64,000 bases of DNA from Gammaproteobacteria bacterium (GCA_021772975.1 JAJFKY010000022.1:62001-126000); one strand, 5' to 3'. Positions 35,591-44,753 are shown, counted from the stretch's first letter. Program-made: numbers and translations. The notes: generated by a model not told the origin, from the letters alone.

Positions 35591-36607
35591 CTATTGCAGT
35601 ATAGAATTTGCCCGCATACGCTCGAGAGCACCAGGTGGCAGCAAACCCATGGCCAGACTTTCAGTCGCCGCTATATTCTGCTGTTCTGCTGTTATATCAA
35701 GTTCCGAATTCATCGACGGGCTGTTGTTCTGCTGTTTCGAGTCTTTATTCATCACCGACGAAACAGACGTAAAGTCGCGCTTATCGCGGATACCAAAAAA
35801 CCTATCACAAGCGCTCACCACCTGCTCCGGGTGATTGACAATATCATCTTTGCTGAGCGTCACCGCAGACAGTGTTTGCTGTTGTAGAAAGCCTGAAAAC
35901 AGCCGGATCTGAGCAGCCCAGAGATAAGCGATGTCCCGCCAGAAATCATTGCCTGGCTGGTATTCGTGCCGCCATTCAATGTCTTTGCAGAGACTGCGCA
36001 GAAACACCGGCAATGTCTTAACCGCTTCCTGGCGATTCTTTAGCATCGAACGAACAAAAGAACCGATCCCCCCCCAGACAATCACTACCCGGCTCTGTTG
36101 ATCAATGTTCTGCAACTGCATCAATAAGGCATTCATATAATTCGACGTTTTCAGAATCACTTGTTGATGGGGATGAAAGGGCTTGCATAACTGCAGGCTT
36201 ATCTTTTCCAGCAGTGCTGTGTAGCCTGAAGCATTGCCCGGCTGCTGCCGATACGCATCCGCCAGCTGGTTAAATACCAATGGCTCCTTTATAGCCAGCA
36301 CGTCATCTGGCCGCTGTAACAGCCTTGCCAGCAATGTTGAGCAACAAAAGCTGGTGTGAAATATCCAGCGACTGTTACGCAAAGGTACATGCTGATGCGC
36401 GAGCAGACTCGATATTGGCACAGCGAATAGTGCTTCGTTGCTGCTGAAGGTTATGCGTTGATCCACAAATGGCGCATCGTAAAGCGCCTGTTCTGACAAT
36501 TGCCTGAACAGCACCCGAGAGTTGACACCGTCGATATGCCAAGGAATGGCGCCTGGCAGCTGCAGCAGTTCTGCAGCAGCGGTTTGGGAGAGTTTATGTA
36601 TTTGCAT
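35591..36607 (-). CDS. sulfotransferase-fold-like P-loop protein, variant loop 'HTSFCCST'
   Basis: 338 residues. 'SRWIFHTSFCCSTLLARLLQ' at 79-98 is the same variant P-loop as in the converging neighbour, followed by 'VLAIKEPLVFNQLADAY' , 'VILKTSNYMNALLMQLQ', 'SRVVIVWGGIGSFVRSMLKNRQEAVK' and 'WAAQIRLFSGFL'. The helix-rich C-terminus has a Gln/Asn/Ser-rich linker ('KQQNNSPSMNSE') and ends 'LLPPGALERMRANSIL', a motif similar to the other protein's 'LGLLPETLAEI'. The ATG directly abuts the T tract of the upstream receptor's terminator, so it has no ordinary Shine-Dalgarno site. Function unknown. Confidence 0.6.
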   Translation of the reverse strand: MQIHKLSQTAAAELLQLPGAIPWHIDGVNSRVLFRQLSEQALYDAPFVDQRITFSSNEALFAVPISSLLAHQHVPLRNSRWIFHTSFCCSTLLARLLQRPDDVLAIKEPLVFNQLADAYRQQPGNASGYTALLEKISLQLCKPFHPHQQVILKTSNYMNALLMQLQNIDQQSRVVIVWGGIGSFVRSMLKNRQEAVKTLPVFLRSLCKDIEWRHEYQPGNDFWRDIAYLWAAQIRLFSGFLQQQTLSAVTLSKDDIVNHPEQVVSACDRFFGIRDKRDFTSVSSVMNKDSKQQNNSPSMNSELDITAEQQNIAATESLAMGLLPPGALERMRANSILQ

Positions 36608-36635
36608 AAAAAAGCCGCGGCAGTGCCGCGGCTTT
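36608..36635 (-). terminator. intrinsic terminator after the TonB-dependent receptor, abutting the next start codon
   Basis: Read on the minus strand: AAAGCCGCGGCA / TGCCGCGGCTTT, 12-bp perfect arms with one central base, followed by six T and then directly ATG of the next gene. A four-base loop would form by opening the central pairs. Confidence 0.9.
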
Positions 36636-36657
36636 GATATCAGTTATCTAAGTAAAC

Positions 36658-39600
36658 TTAGAAACGATGGGTAACGCGCGCGAACCAGGAACGACCCAGC
36701 AGACGATAGGTGTCCACGTCGGTGTTCGCATTAAAGCCGCGAGTGATGAACGGAGGATCCGAATCAAAGATATTCGTAATACCACCGGAGATCTCGGTAC
36801 CCCAAGCGAAGTTGTAGCGAGCGGTTAAATCAACATACCATTCCGCAGGAATGTTGTTGATCGGACCACCTGGCGCCTGGCCAATACCCTGGTTCAAATC
36901 TTCAGTGACAGAATCCAGATATTCAACATTCACAGATGCACCAAAGTCACCCAGTGACCAGTCCAGAGTGAACAGGCCTTTCCATTCAGGATAGATAGCT
37001 TCAGTCAAACCGTTACGGTCATCAAACTGACCGGATACGTTGATCGTATCGTCAGGCAGTCCCTGGCTGGCCAGAGAGTCACCAAATACGAATGAAGTAC
37101 GTTCGTCAAGCCAGGTAACCAACAGACGTGCATCGAATAAACCGAAGCCGGTGTTGAAGTTATAGTTGAAGCCAAAGTCGATACCGCTGGCGCTTTCACC
37201 ACCGATATTGGTTGCCAGCGATTCAATCTGTGCAACTTCACCGACATTACCGAAGCTTTGACGGGTGATATCGTTACAGAATGCATCCTGACCACCCTGT
37301 ACACACAGGGCAATAACGGTCTGGGCAGCAATACCGCCACCGGCAATGGCGTTATCCAGGCTCACATCCCAGTAGTCAGCGGTGAAGCTGAAGCCAGGCA
37401 GGAAGTCTGGAGAGAACGCGATACCGACGGTGTAGGTTTCACCACTTTCAGGACCTACATTTGGATTACCGCCGACACGTGAACGTGGCTGGGCGTTGGT
37501 CTGATCAAATGTAAATGGCTGTCCGTTGGCGTCCATACCCGTTACGATTGCGCCGGTCTGAACACACCGTGCCTGTTCAGCAGCGCTCAGAGCGGCGAAG
37601 CTGTTGGTCGGGTTAGAAGCAACCGAAGCGCTGGAACGACAGATGTCCAGGAAGCTTGGGAAGCTGTCGCCCTGTGGCGAGAACAGGTTACCGATGGTTG
37701 GCTCACGGAATACTTCCGCGAAACTACCACGAACCAGGAAACCACGGAAAGGCTGCCAGCGCAGTGAGCCCTGGAAGTTGCCGGTATCACCAATGGTGGA
37801 GTAGTCGTCGTAGCGGAAACCACCACCGATTTCCAGCAGTTCTGCGCCTGGTACACCAGACAGCAGGGGAATGTTGACTTCGATGAACAATGAATCCACA
37901 TCGAATTCACCAGTGGTACGGCCAAACACGTTACCAGTTACTGAATTGGTTGCTTTACCTGAATCAGGGATAGCATCCAGTTCCTGTTTACGGAACTCGT
38001 AACCGAACGCGGTAGACAGTGGGCCAGCTGGCAGTTCAAATACGTCACCTTTGATGGTGGCGTTGAATACCTGCAATTGGGTTTCAATGCTGTCATTCAG
38101 TTCAAACTCGATGAAGTCCAGCTGTTCCTGGGTGATGCTGCCGAAACCACCGAACAGATTCAGTGGTACACAGCCTGCAATTGCGGCGCCTGGGGTACCA
38201 CAAGTTGCAACACCGTTTTCATCAAAGAAAGATGGGCCGATGGCCTGCAGGAAGTTAGCGCCAACCAGCTGACCGAAATCGGTGTTAGCTTCGCGCTCAC
38301 GACCCCAGTTCCAGGAAACGTCCCAGCTCCAGGTCGGTGCGAAATCGCCGAAGTCACCACGCAGACCACTGTTGATCTGGATGATGTTTTCTTCCTGCTC
38401 AAACCGGCGGCGGCTTTCAGCTACACGACGGCGAAGGTCGGTAACCGGCAAACCGAATGGGTTAAAGGCATTGTTGGAAGGAATACCAAACTGACCAGCC
38501 AATGGCAACGCTGGATCATTGTCCAGAGGCACTGTGGGATCGAAGATGTTCTGAATAAGGAACAGTGGGTTAGGAGCCAGTTCCTGTTCAGACTGACGGT
38601 TGTTGTAACGAGCTTCTACATAAGCTTCTAAACCATCAAACAATTCATAGTCACCCTGGAAGAACACACTGGTGCGTTCAAACGGGGTCTGGATGAAGTT
38701 AACCGGTGCGAAGTTGTACAGATCGCCGCCTGCTGCGTTGAACGGACGTATTTCACCGGTCTGCAGATCACGGGTAAATGCACCAGCGTTAGGATCATCA
38801 ACCGGGTTGAAGAAACCACCCAGGGAAGCACTGCTGCCGCCGTTGGCATTACAGCTGCCGGTTGACAGACAGCCCGGGAAGCCATCATTGATGAAACCAG
38901 CCTGATCAGCAACGTTAATAACGTTCTGAAACTGTGGTCCGATGTCGCCGCCGATCTGACCCTGATAAACCGGGCTCTGTTCGTTGAATTCAATACCAGC
39001 AACGAAGTTACCGCGCTCGGTGTTACCGCCGAAAGTGAAAGCAACACGCTTAACCGTTCCATCAGTACCGGTAAACGCCGGATTAAGATTGGTAGCGGAA
39101 GCAATGTTGTCATCCAATTCGAAAGATGCGCCATACTGCGCCTGCAGCTCAGCACCTTCAAAATCACGACGGGTGATGATGTTAATTACACCAGCAACCG
39201 CATCAGCACCATAAATAGCCGCCGCACCTTCTTTCAGTACGTCAATGCGTTCTACCAGTGCGATTGGAATATTAGAAAAGTCGCCGCCGGTGATGTCACG
39301 CTTGCCATTGATCAGTACCAGAGTACGAACTGATCCAAGACCGCGGATATCAACCAGAGTAGCACCACTGCCGCCGTTGTTGGTGCTGGTTGACAAAGGC
39401 GAACCGCCGATAGACGGCAACTGACGGATAACGTCAGCAAGGTCAGTCAAACCGATACGCTCAATGTCTTCACGATCAATTGAGGTTACCGGTGACGCGC
39501 CTTCGATATCTACTTGGCTCAGACGGGAGCCAGTTGTTTCGATGCGTTCCAGTTCAGCAGCATCATCGTCCTGGGCAAAAGCCTGACCTGACAATGCCAG

Positions 39601-39669
39601 ACCAGCAATCGCACCAGTGCCGAGCGCAAAGCGCACTGACTGGTAGAGGGGATTACGGTTAAATTGCAT
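36658..39669 (-). CDS. TonB-dependent receptor, about 1000 aa
   Basis: 1003 residues. Outer-membrane gated channel driven by TonB-ExbBD. Signal peptide (about 1-32, ending 'SGQAFAQ'), TonB-box region 'ELERIETTGSRLS', plug domain (about 45-165) with 'SPVTSIDREDIERIGLTDLADVIRQLP', 'LVDIRGLGSVRTLVLINGKR' and 'IDVLKEGAAAIYGADAVAGVINIIT', then a long barrel ending in the canonical aromatic 'YRLLGRSWFARVTHRF'. There is no N-terminal signalling (STN) domain. Large receptors of this type usually import peptides, polysaccharide fragments or other bulky ligands rather than simple siderophores, but nothing here fixes the substrate. GGAG seven bases before the ATG. Confidence 0.93.
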   Translation of the reverse strand: MQFNRNPLYQSVRFALGTGAIAGLALSGQAFAQDDDAAELERIETTGSRLSQVDIEGASPVTSIDREDIERIGLTDLADVIRQLPSIGGSPLSTSTNNGGSGATLVDIRGLGSVRTLVLINGKRDITGGDFSNIPIALVERIDVLKEGAAAIYGADAVAGVINIITRRDFEGAELQAQYGASFELDDNIASATNLNPAFTGTDGTVKRVAFTFGGNTERGNFVAGIEFNEQSPVYQGQIGGDIGPQFQNVINVADQAGFINDGFPGCLSTGSCNANGGSSASLGGFFNPVDDPNAGAFTRDLQTGEIRPFNAAGGDLYNFAPVNFIQTPFERTSVFFQGDYELFDGLEAYVEARYNNRQSEQELAPNPLFLIQNIFDPTVPLDNDPALPLAGQFGIPSNNAFNPFGLPVTDLRRRVAESRRRFEQEENIIQINSGLRGDFGDFAPTWSWDVSWNWGREREANTDFGQLVGANFLQAIGPSFFDENGVATCGTPGAAIAGCVPLNLFGGFGSITQEQLDFIEFELNDSIETQLQVFNATIKGDVFELPAGPLSTAFGYEFRKQELDAIPDSGKATNSVTGNVFGRTTGEFDVDSLFIEVNIPLLSGVPGAELLEIGGGFRYDDYSTIGDTGNFQGSLRWQPFRGFLVRGSFAEVFREPTIGNLFSPQGDSFPSFLDICRSSASVASNPTNSFAALSAAEQARCVQTGAIVTGMDANGQPFTFDQTNAQPRSRVGGNPNVGPESGETYTVGIAFSPDFLPGFSFTADYWDVSLDNAIAGGGIAAQTVIALCVQGGQDAFCNDITRQSFGNVGEVAQIESLATNIGGESASGIDFGFNYNFNTGFGLFDARLLVTWLDERTSFVFGDSLASQGLPDDTINVSGQFDDRNGLTEAIYPEWKGLFTLDWSLGDFGASVNVEYLDSVTEDLNQGIGQAPGGPINNIPAEWYVDLTARYNFAWGTEISGGITNIFDSDPPFITRGFNANTDVDTYRLLGRSWFARVTHRF

Positions 39670-39712
39670 TTGGTGTCTCCAAATATAAATCTAATAAAAA
39701 AAACAATAACTT

Positions 39713-39724
39713 AGCCACGTGGCT
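39713..39724. promoter_or_regulatory. 12-base palindrome in the receptor leader
   Basis: AGCCACGTGGCT, a perfect 12-mer 44 bases upstream of the receptor ATG, on its minus-strand leader, in the intergenic region shared with the divergent TPR-sulfotransferase. It could be an operator. On the receptor strand it is followed, after a few bases, by a run of eight T. Confidence 0.35.
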
Positions 39725-39911
39725 CAAGCACTGACTTTGTAATAATGCAACACGGCGCATACAAGACGTCGCTTGAACTTGGTTGATACTACACGTTTGA
39801 GCGCCAAATGAAAAGAGTTTGTTAAATTGGCCACCTTAGACTTGTGCGGTAACAATAGGATTAGTAAGAATATCACCCTTGGATAAAGGACTGTGAAGGT
39901 ATTTTCTCACG

Positions 39912-41411
39912 ATGCAAGCAACGCTTAAAGAACAACTCCGGCTGGCTGCTGAGCTGACCGCCCAGGGCCAGCTTGACCGGGCAGCCGGATACTATCAGCA
40001 ACTGCTGCAGGCTAACCCTGAGCTGGCTGAAGCCTTGCTTGGTTTTGGCACTTTGAACCTGCACAGCGGCCAGCCGGAGCAGGCGCTGGGCCTGTTGCAG
40101 CGGGCTTCCGCGCAATTACCCCGGCATCCCGGTGTATGGTTGAATCTGGCCCGTACCTATCGGCAACTGGCTCACACTGAAGACGCCCGGGCAGCCCTTG
40201 ACCGGGCGCTGCAATTCAGCCCGGAGGATCCGCTGGCGCATCTTGAGTCCGGCCATTTGTACACTGACCAGGCTGACCATCAGGCTGCCGTGCAGGCCTA
40301 TCAGCGAGCGCTGAGCCTGGATCGGAACTGCATGGAAGGTTATTACAGCCTGTCCCTGCTCCACCAGAGCGGCGATTACCAGTTTTCCGAAGCACAGCTG
40401 CTGCAATTGCAGCACTGGGCCGAGCAGCCAGACTCGTTCAGCACCGACCAGCTCAGCCTGCTGTATTTTACTCTGGGACGCATTCAGCACCGGGCGAGCG
40501 AATACGCTGCGGCATTCCATAGCTTTACCCGGGCCAACCAAGCTAAAAAAAATGCCCAGCAGGGCTGGGAACGGTATGATCTGGCAGCCAAACAGGCGTT
40601 GCTGGAAGCCAGCCGGCGGGCTTTTACCGAGCCGGCACAGCGCCTCACTGCCGGACCACAGCGTCAGCCTGAACCCATTTTTATCATCGGCATGCCGCGT
40701 ACCGGCTCTACCCTGCTGGAAACCTGCCTGGCGCGTCATCCGCGGATCGCTGCGGCCGGTGAGCTGGCGGTCATCAAGACCATCGCCAGACAGCAGTTGC
40801 CCCAGGCCACCGGGTTGGCTTATCCGGACTTGATGGGTCAACTGCCTGACGAACTGGCGCATCTGACAGCCCGTCATGTCAGACAGCAGCTGGCACGTCG
40901 CGCCAGGCAGCCGGATCAGACCGAGCCGCCCCGCTACATCAGCGACAAAATGCCCACCAATTTTGAATACCTGGGACTGATTAACCGGCTGTTCCCAGGA
41001 GCTCGCGTCATTCACCTGATGCGCGACCCGATGGATACTCTGTGGAGCTGTTATCAGCAGAACCTGGCGGCACGCTACAGCAATGACTTTGCTGATCTGG
41101 AGGGCCAGTACCGCTGTTACCGGGAATTTATGCGCTTATGGCGCACCAACGGCATCCCGATGCTGGAATTGCACTATGAAGCCCTGGTGACCAGTTTTGA
41201 AGCCAGCCTGCGGCAGGTGATTGACTATCTGGGCCTCAGCTGGGACAAGCGTTGCCTGGACAGCAGTGCTGATACCATCGCCGTGACCACCGCCAGCCGC
41301 ATGCAGGTGCGCAAACCAATCCATACCGGTGCTATCAGCGCCTGGCAAAAATATGCCACCCAGTTGGGCCCGCTGCGACAACGCCTGGATGATTTTTATT
41401 CGGATAACTGA
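39912..41411 (+). CDS. TPR-repeat sulfotransferase
   Basis: 499 residues. The N-terminal 240 residues are tetratricopeptide repeats of about 34 residues ('AAGYYQQLLQANPELAEALL', 'PGVWLNLARTYRQLAHTEDA', 'PLAHLESGHLYTDQADHQAA'). The C-terminal domain is a sulfotransferase with an intact PAPS loop 'IGMPRTGSTLLE' (259-270), 'YISDKMPTNFEYLGLI', the 3'-phosphate motif 'VIHLMRDPMDTLWSCYQQ' and 'LELHYEALV'. Such proteins are thought to sulfate proteins or other bulky acceptors held by the TPR part, which is inference. Cytosolic, no signal peptide. Divergent from the TonB receptor, with 242 bp between the starts. Confidence 0.9.
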   Translation: MQATLKEQLRLAAELTAQGQLDRAAGYYQQLLQANPELAEALLGFGTLNLHSGQPEQALGLLQRASAQLPRHPGVWLNLARTYRQLAHTEDARAALDRALQFSPEDPLAHLESGHLYTDQADHQAAVQAYQRALSLDRNCMEGYYSLSLLHQSGDYQFSEAQLLQLQHWAEQPDSFSTDQLSLLYFTLGRIQHRASEYAAAFHSFTRANQAKKNAQQGWERYDLAAKQALLEASRRAFTEPAQRLTAGPQRQPEPIFIIGMPRTGSTLLETCLARHPRIAAAGELAVIKTIARQQLPQATGLAYPDLMGQLPDELAHLTARHVRQQLARRARQPDQTEPPRYISDKMPTNFEYLGLINRLFPGARVIHLMRDPMDTLWSCYQQNLAARYSNDFADLEGQYRCYREFMRLWRTNGIPMLELHYEALVTSFEASLRQVIDYLGLSWDKRCLDSSADTIAVTTASRMQVRKPIHTGAISAWQKYATQLGPLRQRLDDFYSDN

Positions 41412-41476
41412 TCGATGGTTCATTCAGTCCCGGCCGCTGACCGACCGCTGCACCGGCGCGGCGGCACGCCTAAGTA

Positions 41477-43219
41477 TTAATTCAGATCGGCGGCAATACG
41501 CTGCTGCTGGTCCATTAACCCGGCGGGCAAACGTTCGCCAAACTGCTCCAGATGGACTTTGATCTGGGCCAGCTCAGCAGCCCAGCTCTGCCGGTCAACA
41601 CTCAATAGCTGCGTCAGTGCCGACGGCTCAATATCCACCCCTTCCAGATTGATATCCTCCGGCCTGGGAAGGTGGCCGATCGGACTGTGCAGGGATTCGC
41701 TGTGTCCGTGGCAACGCTGGATGATCCATTCCAGCACCCGCATGTTTTCGCCGAAGCCGGGCCACATGAACTGACCCTGCTCGTCCTTGCGGAACCAGTT
41801 AACATGAAAAACCTTGGGCAAGTGTTCCAGCCGGTCGGCAAAACCCAGCCAGTGCGCCCAGTAATCGGCGAAGTTATAGCCGCAAAAAGGCTGCATTGCC
41901 ATGGGATCACGTCGCACTATGCCGGTGGCTCCGGTGGCGGCGGCGGTGGTTTCCGATGCCATCGCCGCGCCGACCAGTACGCCATGCTGCCAGTCAAAAC
42001 TTTCAAACACCAATGGCACCAGTGACGCGCGCCTGCCTCCGAAAATGAGCGCGGAAATCGGCACCCCGGACGGCGCCTCGGCTTGTGGAGAGTAACTGGG
42101 ACAATGTTTGATCGACACGGTAAAGCGTGAGTTGGGATGCGCCGCCGGACCATTGGCGGGATCATAATCACGCCCCTGCCAGTCCTTGACCGGCAACTCG
42201 TCGGATTTGCCTTCCCACCAGGGTTCATTGTTGGCGGTAACCGCCACATTGGTAAAAATAGCGTCTTTGTTCAACATCGCCAAAGCGTTCGGATTGGTGG
42301 CTTCACTGGTGCCCGGCGCGACGCCAAAAAAGCCAGCCTCGGGGTTGATCGCCCATAACCTGCCATCCTCACCCGGATGCAGCCAGCAGATGTCGTCCCC
42401 TACCGTCCAGACTTTCCAGCCGGGATAACTGGCCGGCGGAATCAGCATGGCCAGATTGGTTTTACCGCAGGCCGAGGGAAAGGCCGCCGCCACATAGGTT
42501 TTTTCACCTTGCGGGTTCTCAATACCGACAATCAGCATGTGCTCGGCCAGCCAGCCTTCCTGGCGGGCCTGATAGCTGGCGATGCGCAGGGCGTGGCACT
42601 TTTTACCCAACAGAGCATTGCCGCCATAGCCAGAGCCGTAACTCTGAATTTGCAGCTCTTGCGGGAAATGCATGATAAAACGCCTGGCCGGATCCAGCTC
42701 GCCGATGGAATGCAGACCTTTCACGAATACGCCGTCACGCTCGATCCGCCGCAGTGCTGCGCTGCCCATCCGGGTCATCAGGCGCATATTGGCGGCTACG
42801 TATGCACTGTCGGTAATTTCCACTCCGCAACGCGACAGCGGCGAATCGATCGGCCCCATGCAGTAAGGTACAACATACATGGTCCGCCCCTGCATGCAGC
42901 CGGCAAACAGCTCATCCATTCTGCGATGCGCATCGGCCGGTGCCAGCCAGTTGTTATTGGGTCCGGCATCCTGCTCCTCTGTTGTACAGATGAAAGTCAG
43001 ATGCTCAACCCGGGCGACATCCTGCGGATCAGAGCGGTGCAGATAACAACCGGGATGGGTGGTTTGATTCAACTCCAGCAGATCACCGCAGTCCAGCATC
43101 AGCCGGATCAGCTGATCATATTCAGCCTGTGAGCCGTCACACCAGTGCACCTGCGCCGGGCTGGTCAAAGCCGCGACTTCATTGACCCATTGATTGAGCT
43201 GATCGTGTTTGCTTTGCAT
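41477..43219 (-). CDS. pckG: phosphoenolpyruvate carboxykinase (GTP)
   Basis: 580 residues. Converts oxaloacetate and GTP to phosphoenolpyruvate, the first step of gluconeogenesis from TCA intermediates. GTP-type hallmarks: 'RTMYVVPYCMGPIDSPLSR' (112-130), kinase-1a loop 'FPSACGKTNLAM' (247-258) with reactive Cys251, 'VGDDICWLHPGEDGRLWAINPEAGFFGVAPGT', 'NAIF'-like 'DAIFTNVA', and 'VNWFRKDEQGQFMWPGFGENMRVLEWI' (read in parts). Many gammaproteobacteria have the ATP-dependent PckA instead. Monocistronic and convergent with the TPR-sulfotransferase. Confidence 0.97.
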   Translation of the reverse strand: MQSKHDQLNQWVNEVAALTSPAQVHWCDGSQAEYDQLIRLMLDCGDLLELNQTTHPGCYLHRSDPQDVARVEHLTFICTTEEQDAGPNNNWLAPADAHRRMDELFAGCMQGRTMYVVPYCMGPIDSPLSRCGVEITDSAYVAANMRLMTRMGSAALRRIERDGVFVKGLHSIGELDPARRFIMHFPQELQIQSYGSGYGGNALLGKKCHALRIASYQARQEGWLAEHMLIVGIENPQGEKTYVAAAFPSACGKTNLAMLIPPASYPGWKVWTVGDDICWLHPGEDGRLWAINPEAGFFGVAPGTSEATNPNALAMLNKDAIFTNVAVTANNEPWWEGKSDELPVKDWQGRDYDPANGPAAHPNSRFTVSIKHCPSYSPQAEAPSGVPISALIFGGRRASLVPLVFESFDWQHGVLVGAAMASETTAAATGATGIVRRDPMAMQPFCGYNFADYWAHWLGFADRLEHLPKVFHVNWFRKDEQGQFMWPGFGENMRVLEWIIQRCHGHSESLHSPIGHLPRPEDINLEGVDIEPSALTQLLSVDRQSWAAELAQIKVHLEQFGERLPAGLMDQQQRIAADLN

Positions 43220-43500
43220 TGTCTAGTATTCCAATTGCAGGCAAAAATCTTGACCGGATCGCACCACTGACAACCGGCAAAACCTGAGCCTAAGGTAATG
43301 AAGCGCGCAAGGTTACCTTTGCCGCCGCTATCTTGCAAACCAGACCGGCATTTCAGCCTGCCTGAAAAAACCGCGCCCTGACTGTTGGATGCAGTCCGCA
43401 CCAGCCATGCTCAGCCGCTATCATTGCTCGAGACGGGCAGTTAAGATATTCAGCACCTGCTTTACAGCTAATCTATCCGCACTAAATCCAGCGAGTCAGT

Positions 43501-44142
43501 ATGCAGCCCAAGAAATCACAGACGCACACATTATTTCCGGCGGTGGTGCGTGAATATCAATATGGCGACCTGCCGATCAACACCGAGCTTTATCAGCGTG
43601 TTAAAGCATTTCAACAGGATCATCGGGTCGACAATGCCATAGCCAAACGCAATCTTGCGACCATTAATGGCTACCAACCCGACGTGGTATTGCATGAACA
43701 CTGGGAACAGGACCCGGTCTGGGATCAGTTCCTCAATACCTGCGTGCACCCTGGTATCCAGGCCTACCTGGCCGAGCATGCCCAGCTGGCCGGTTGGCCC
43801 ACGCCCGGCTTCAGTTACACCTTTGCCGCCAGTTGGGCGGTACTGTATCCGGCCGGTGCTTATCAGATTGCGCATTTTCATCGCAATATCTTCTGCGTGA
43901 TGGCGTATTACGCCAGAGTCCCGATACGGCCCAGACCCGAAGGCGCCATCAGTTTTATCAACCCCCACGTGGAAGCGACCTTTCCGCCCGAATACGGCTG
44001 GGATTATCACCGTAATTTCTATCCGGTCAATGGCACCGCGATTGTATTCCCCGGCTGGCTGCAGCATTACTCACACCCGCATAACAGCCAGGATGAACGT
44101 TTGCTGCTGACCTTTGATGTCAAGCTGTTGCCGCCGGATTGA
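43501..44142 (+). CDS. putative 2OG-Fe(II) oxygenase, TIGR02466-like
   Basis: 213 residues. Predicted double-stranded beta-helix dioxygenase. 'SYTFAASWAVLYPAGAYQIAHFHRN' leads into the metal-binding His pair (His125/His127), and 'GTAIVFPGWLQHYSHPH' contains the distal His189 in the pattern typical of TIGR02466 ('FP.WL.H.V.P'), followed by a basic residue region that would bind 2-oxoglutarate ('DERLLLTFDV'). Small enzymes of this family often lie near sulfotransferase-type or TonB genes in marine bacteria (from memory). The substrate is unknown. It converges with the TetR gene. Confidence 0.75.
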   Translation: MQPKKSQTHTLFPAVVREYQYGDLPINTELYQRVKAFQQDHRVDNAIAKRNLATINGYQPDVVLHEHWEQDPVWDQFLNTCVHPGIQAYLAEHAQLAGWPTPGFSYTFAASWAVLYPAGAYQIAHFHRNIFCVMAYYARVPIRPRPEGAISFINPHVEATFPPEYGWDYHRNFYPVNGTAIVFPGWLQHYSHPHNSQDERLLLTFDVKLLPPD

Positions 44143-44165
44143 CCTTTGCCGCGCTCAGCGCAGCA

Positions 44166-44753
44166 CTAACCCACCAGGGTGCTGATCAGATAATCCAGGT
44201 ATTCAACCTCGTATTCACCCGCGCCGGTCGATGGCACCGCACCACGGCTTTGCATCTGCAGAAAACCAACATAGGCATAGTACGCCAGCCGGGCCCGAAA
44301 CTCCGCTGTTTCAGCATCCAATTCCAGGTAGGCGCGGATTAAATAATCGATTCGACGTCGATCGACCTGATTCAGCAAATCGGCTATCCAGGATTGTTCT
44401 GCCTTACGACCTGCCGCCGAGATCAGCGCGGCATAAACCTGATGCGTCCGATGCTGACGGCTGTTGGCGCGGAAAAAAGCGGCCAGTTTTTCCGCCGCAG
44501 GCAGATCGACATTCAGCAACGTTTCCAGATTATGCTGATCGGTCAGCTCCCAGCGCCGCAAGGCGGCATGCAACAGTTCGCCACGATCATTGAAGTGCCA
44601 GTAAAAACTGCCTTTGGTCACTCCCAGGCGACGCGCCAGGGGCTCAATGGCCAGACCTGCCATGCCCAGTTCCGCCAACATCTGCAAGGCCGCCTGCTCC
44701 CAGTCCTCGCGGGCCAATTGCTGCCGTTCACGTTGTGCGCCAGTTTGATTCAA
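44166..44753 (-). CDS. TetR-family transcriptional regulator
   Basis: 195 residues. The N-terminal helix-turn-helix is clear: 'ALQMLAELGMAGLAIEPLARRLGVTKGSFYWHFNDRGELLHAAL' (read across about 22-65), the most conserved part of the family. The start is TTG, preceded by GGGA; no ATG is available. The C-terminal ligand domain ('DLLNQVDRRRIDYLIRAYLELD') is not diagnostic. It diverges from fadE, with 261 bp between them and a candidate operator over the fadE promoter, so it probably controls fatty-acid oxidation in response to an acyl ligand. It does not resemble FadR (GntR type). Confidence 0.85.
   Translation of the reverse strand: MNQTGAQRERQQLAREDWEQAALQMLAELGMAGLAIEPLARRLGVTKGSFYWHFNDRGELLHAALRRWELTDQHNLETLLNVDLPAAEKLAAFFRANSRQHRTHQVYAALISAAGRKAEQSWIADLLNQVDRRRIDYLIRAYLELDAETAEFRARLAYYAYVGFLQMQSRGAVPSTGAGEYEVEYLDYLISTLVG

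Noticed and set aside
36120-36200. Possible CRISPR or tRNA-like elements in the accessory region
   Set aside because: No regularly spaced repeats and no cloverleaf with CCA or T-loop consensus were found in any gap.
33628-36607. Genomic island with integration site
   Set aside because: The stretch is AT-richer, but I see no integrase, tRNA, direct-repeat borders or transposase; transfer remains possible but unproven.
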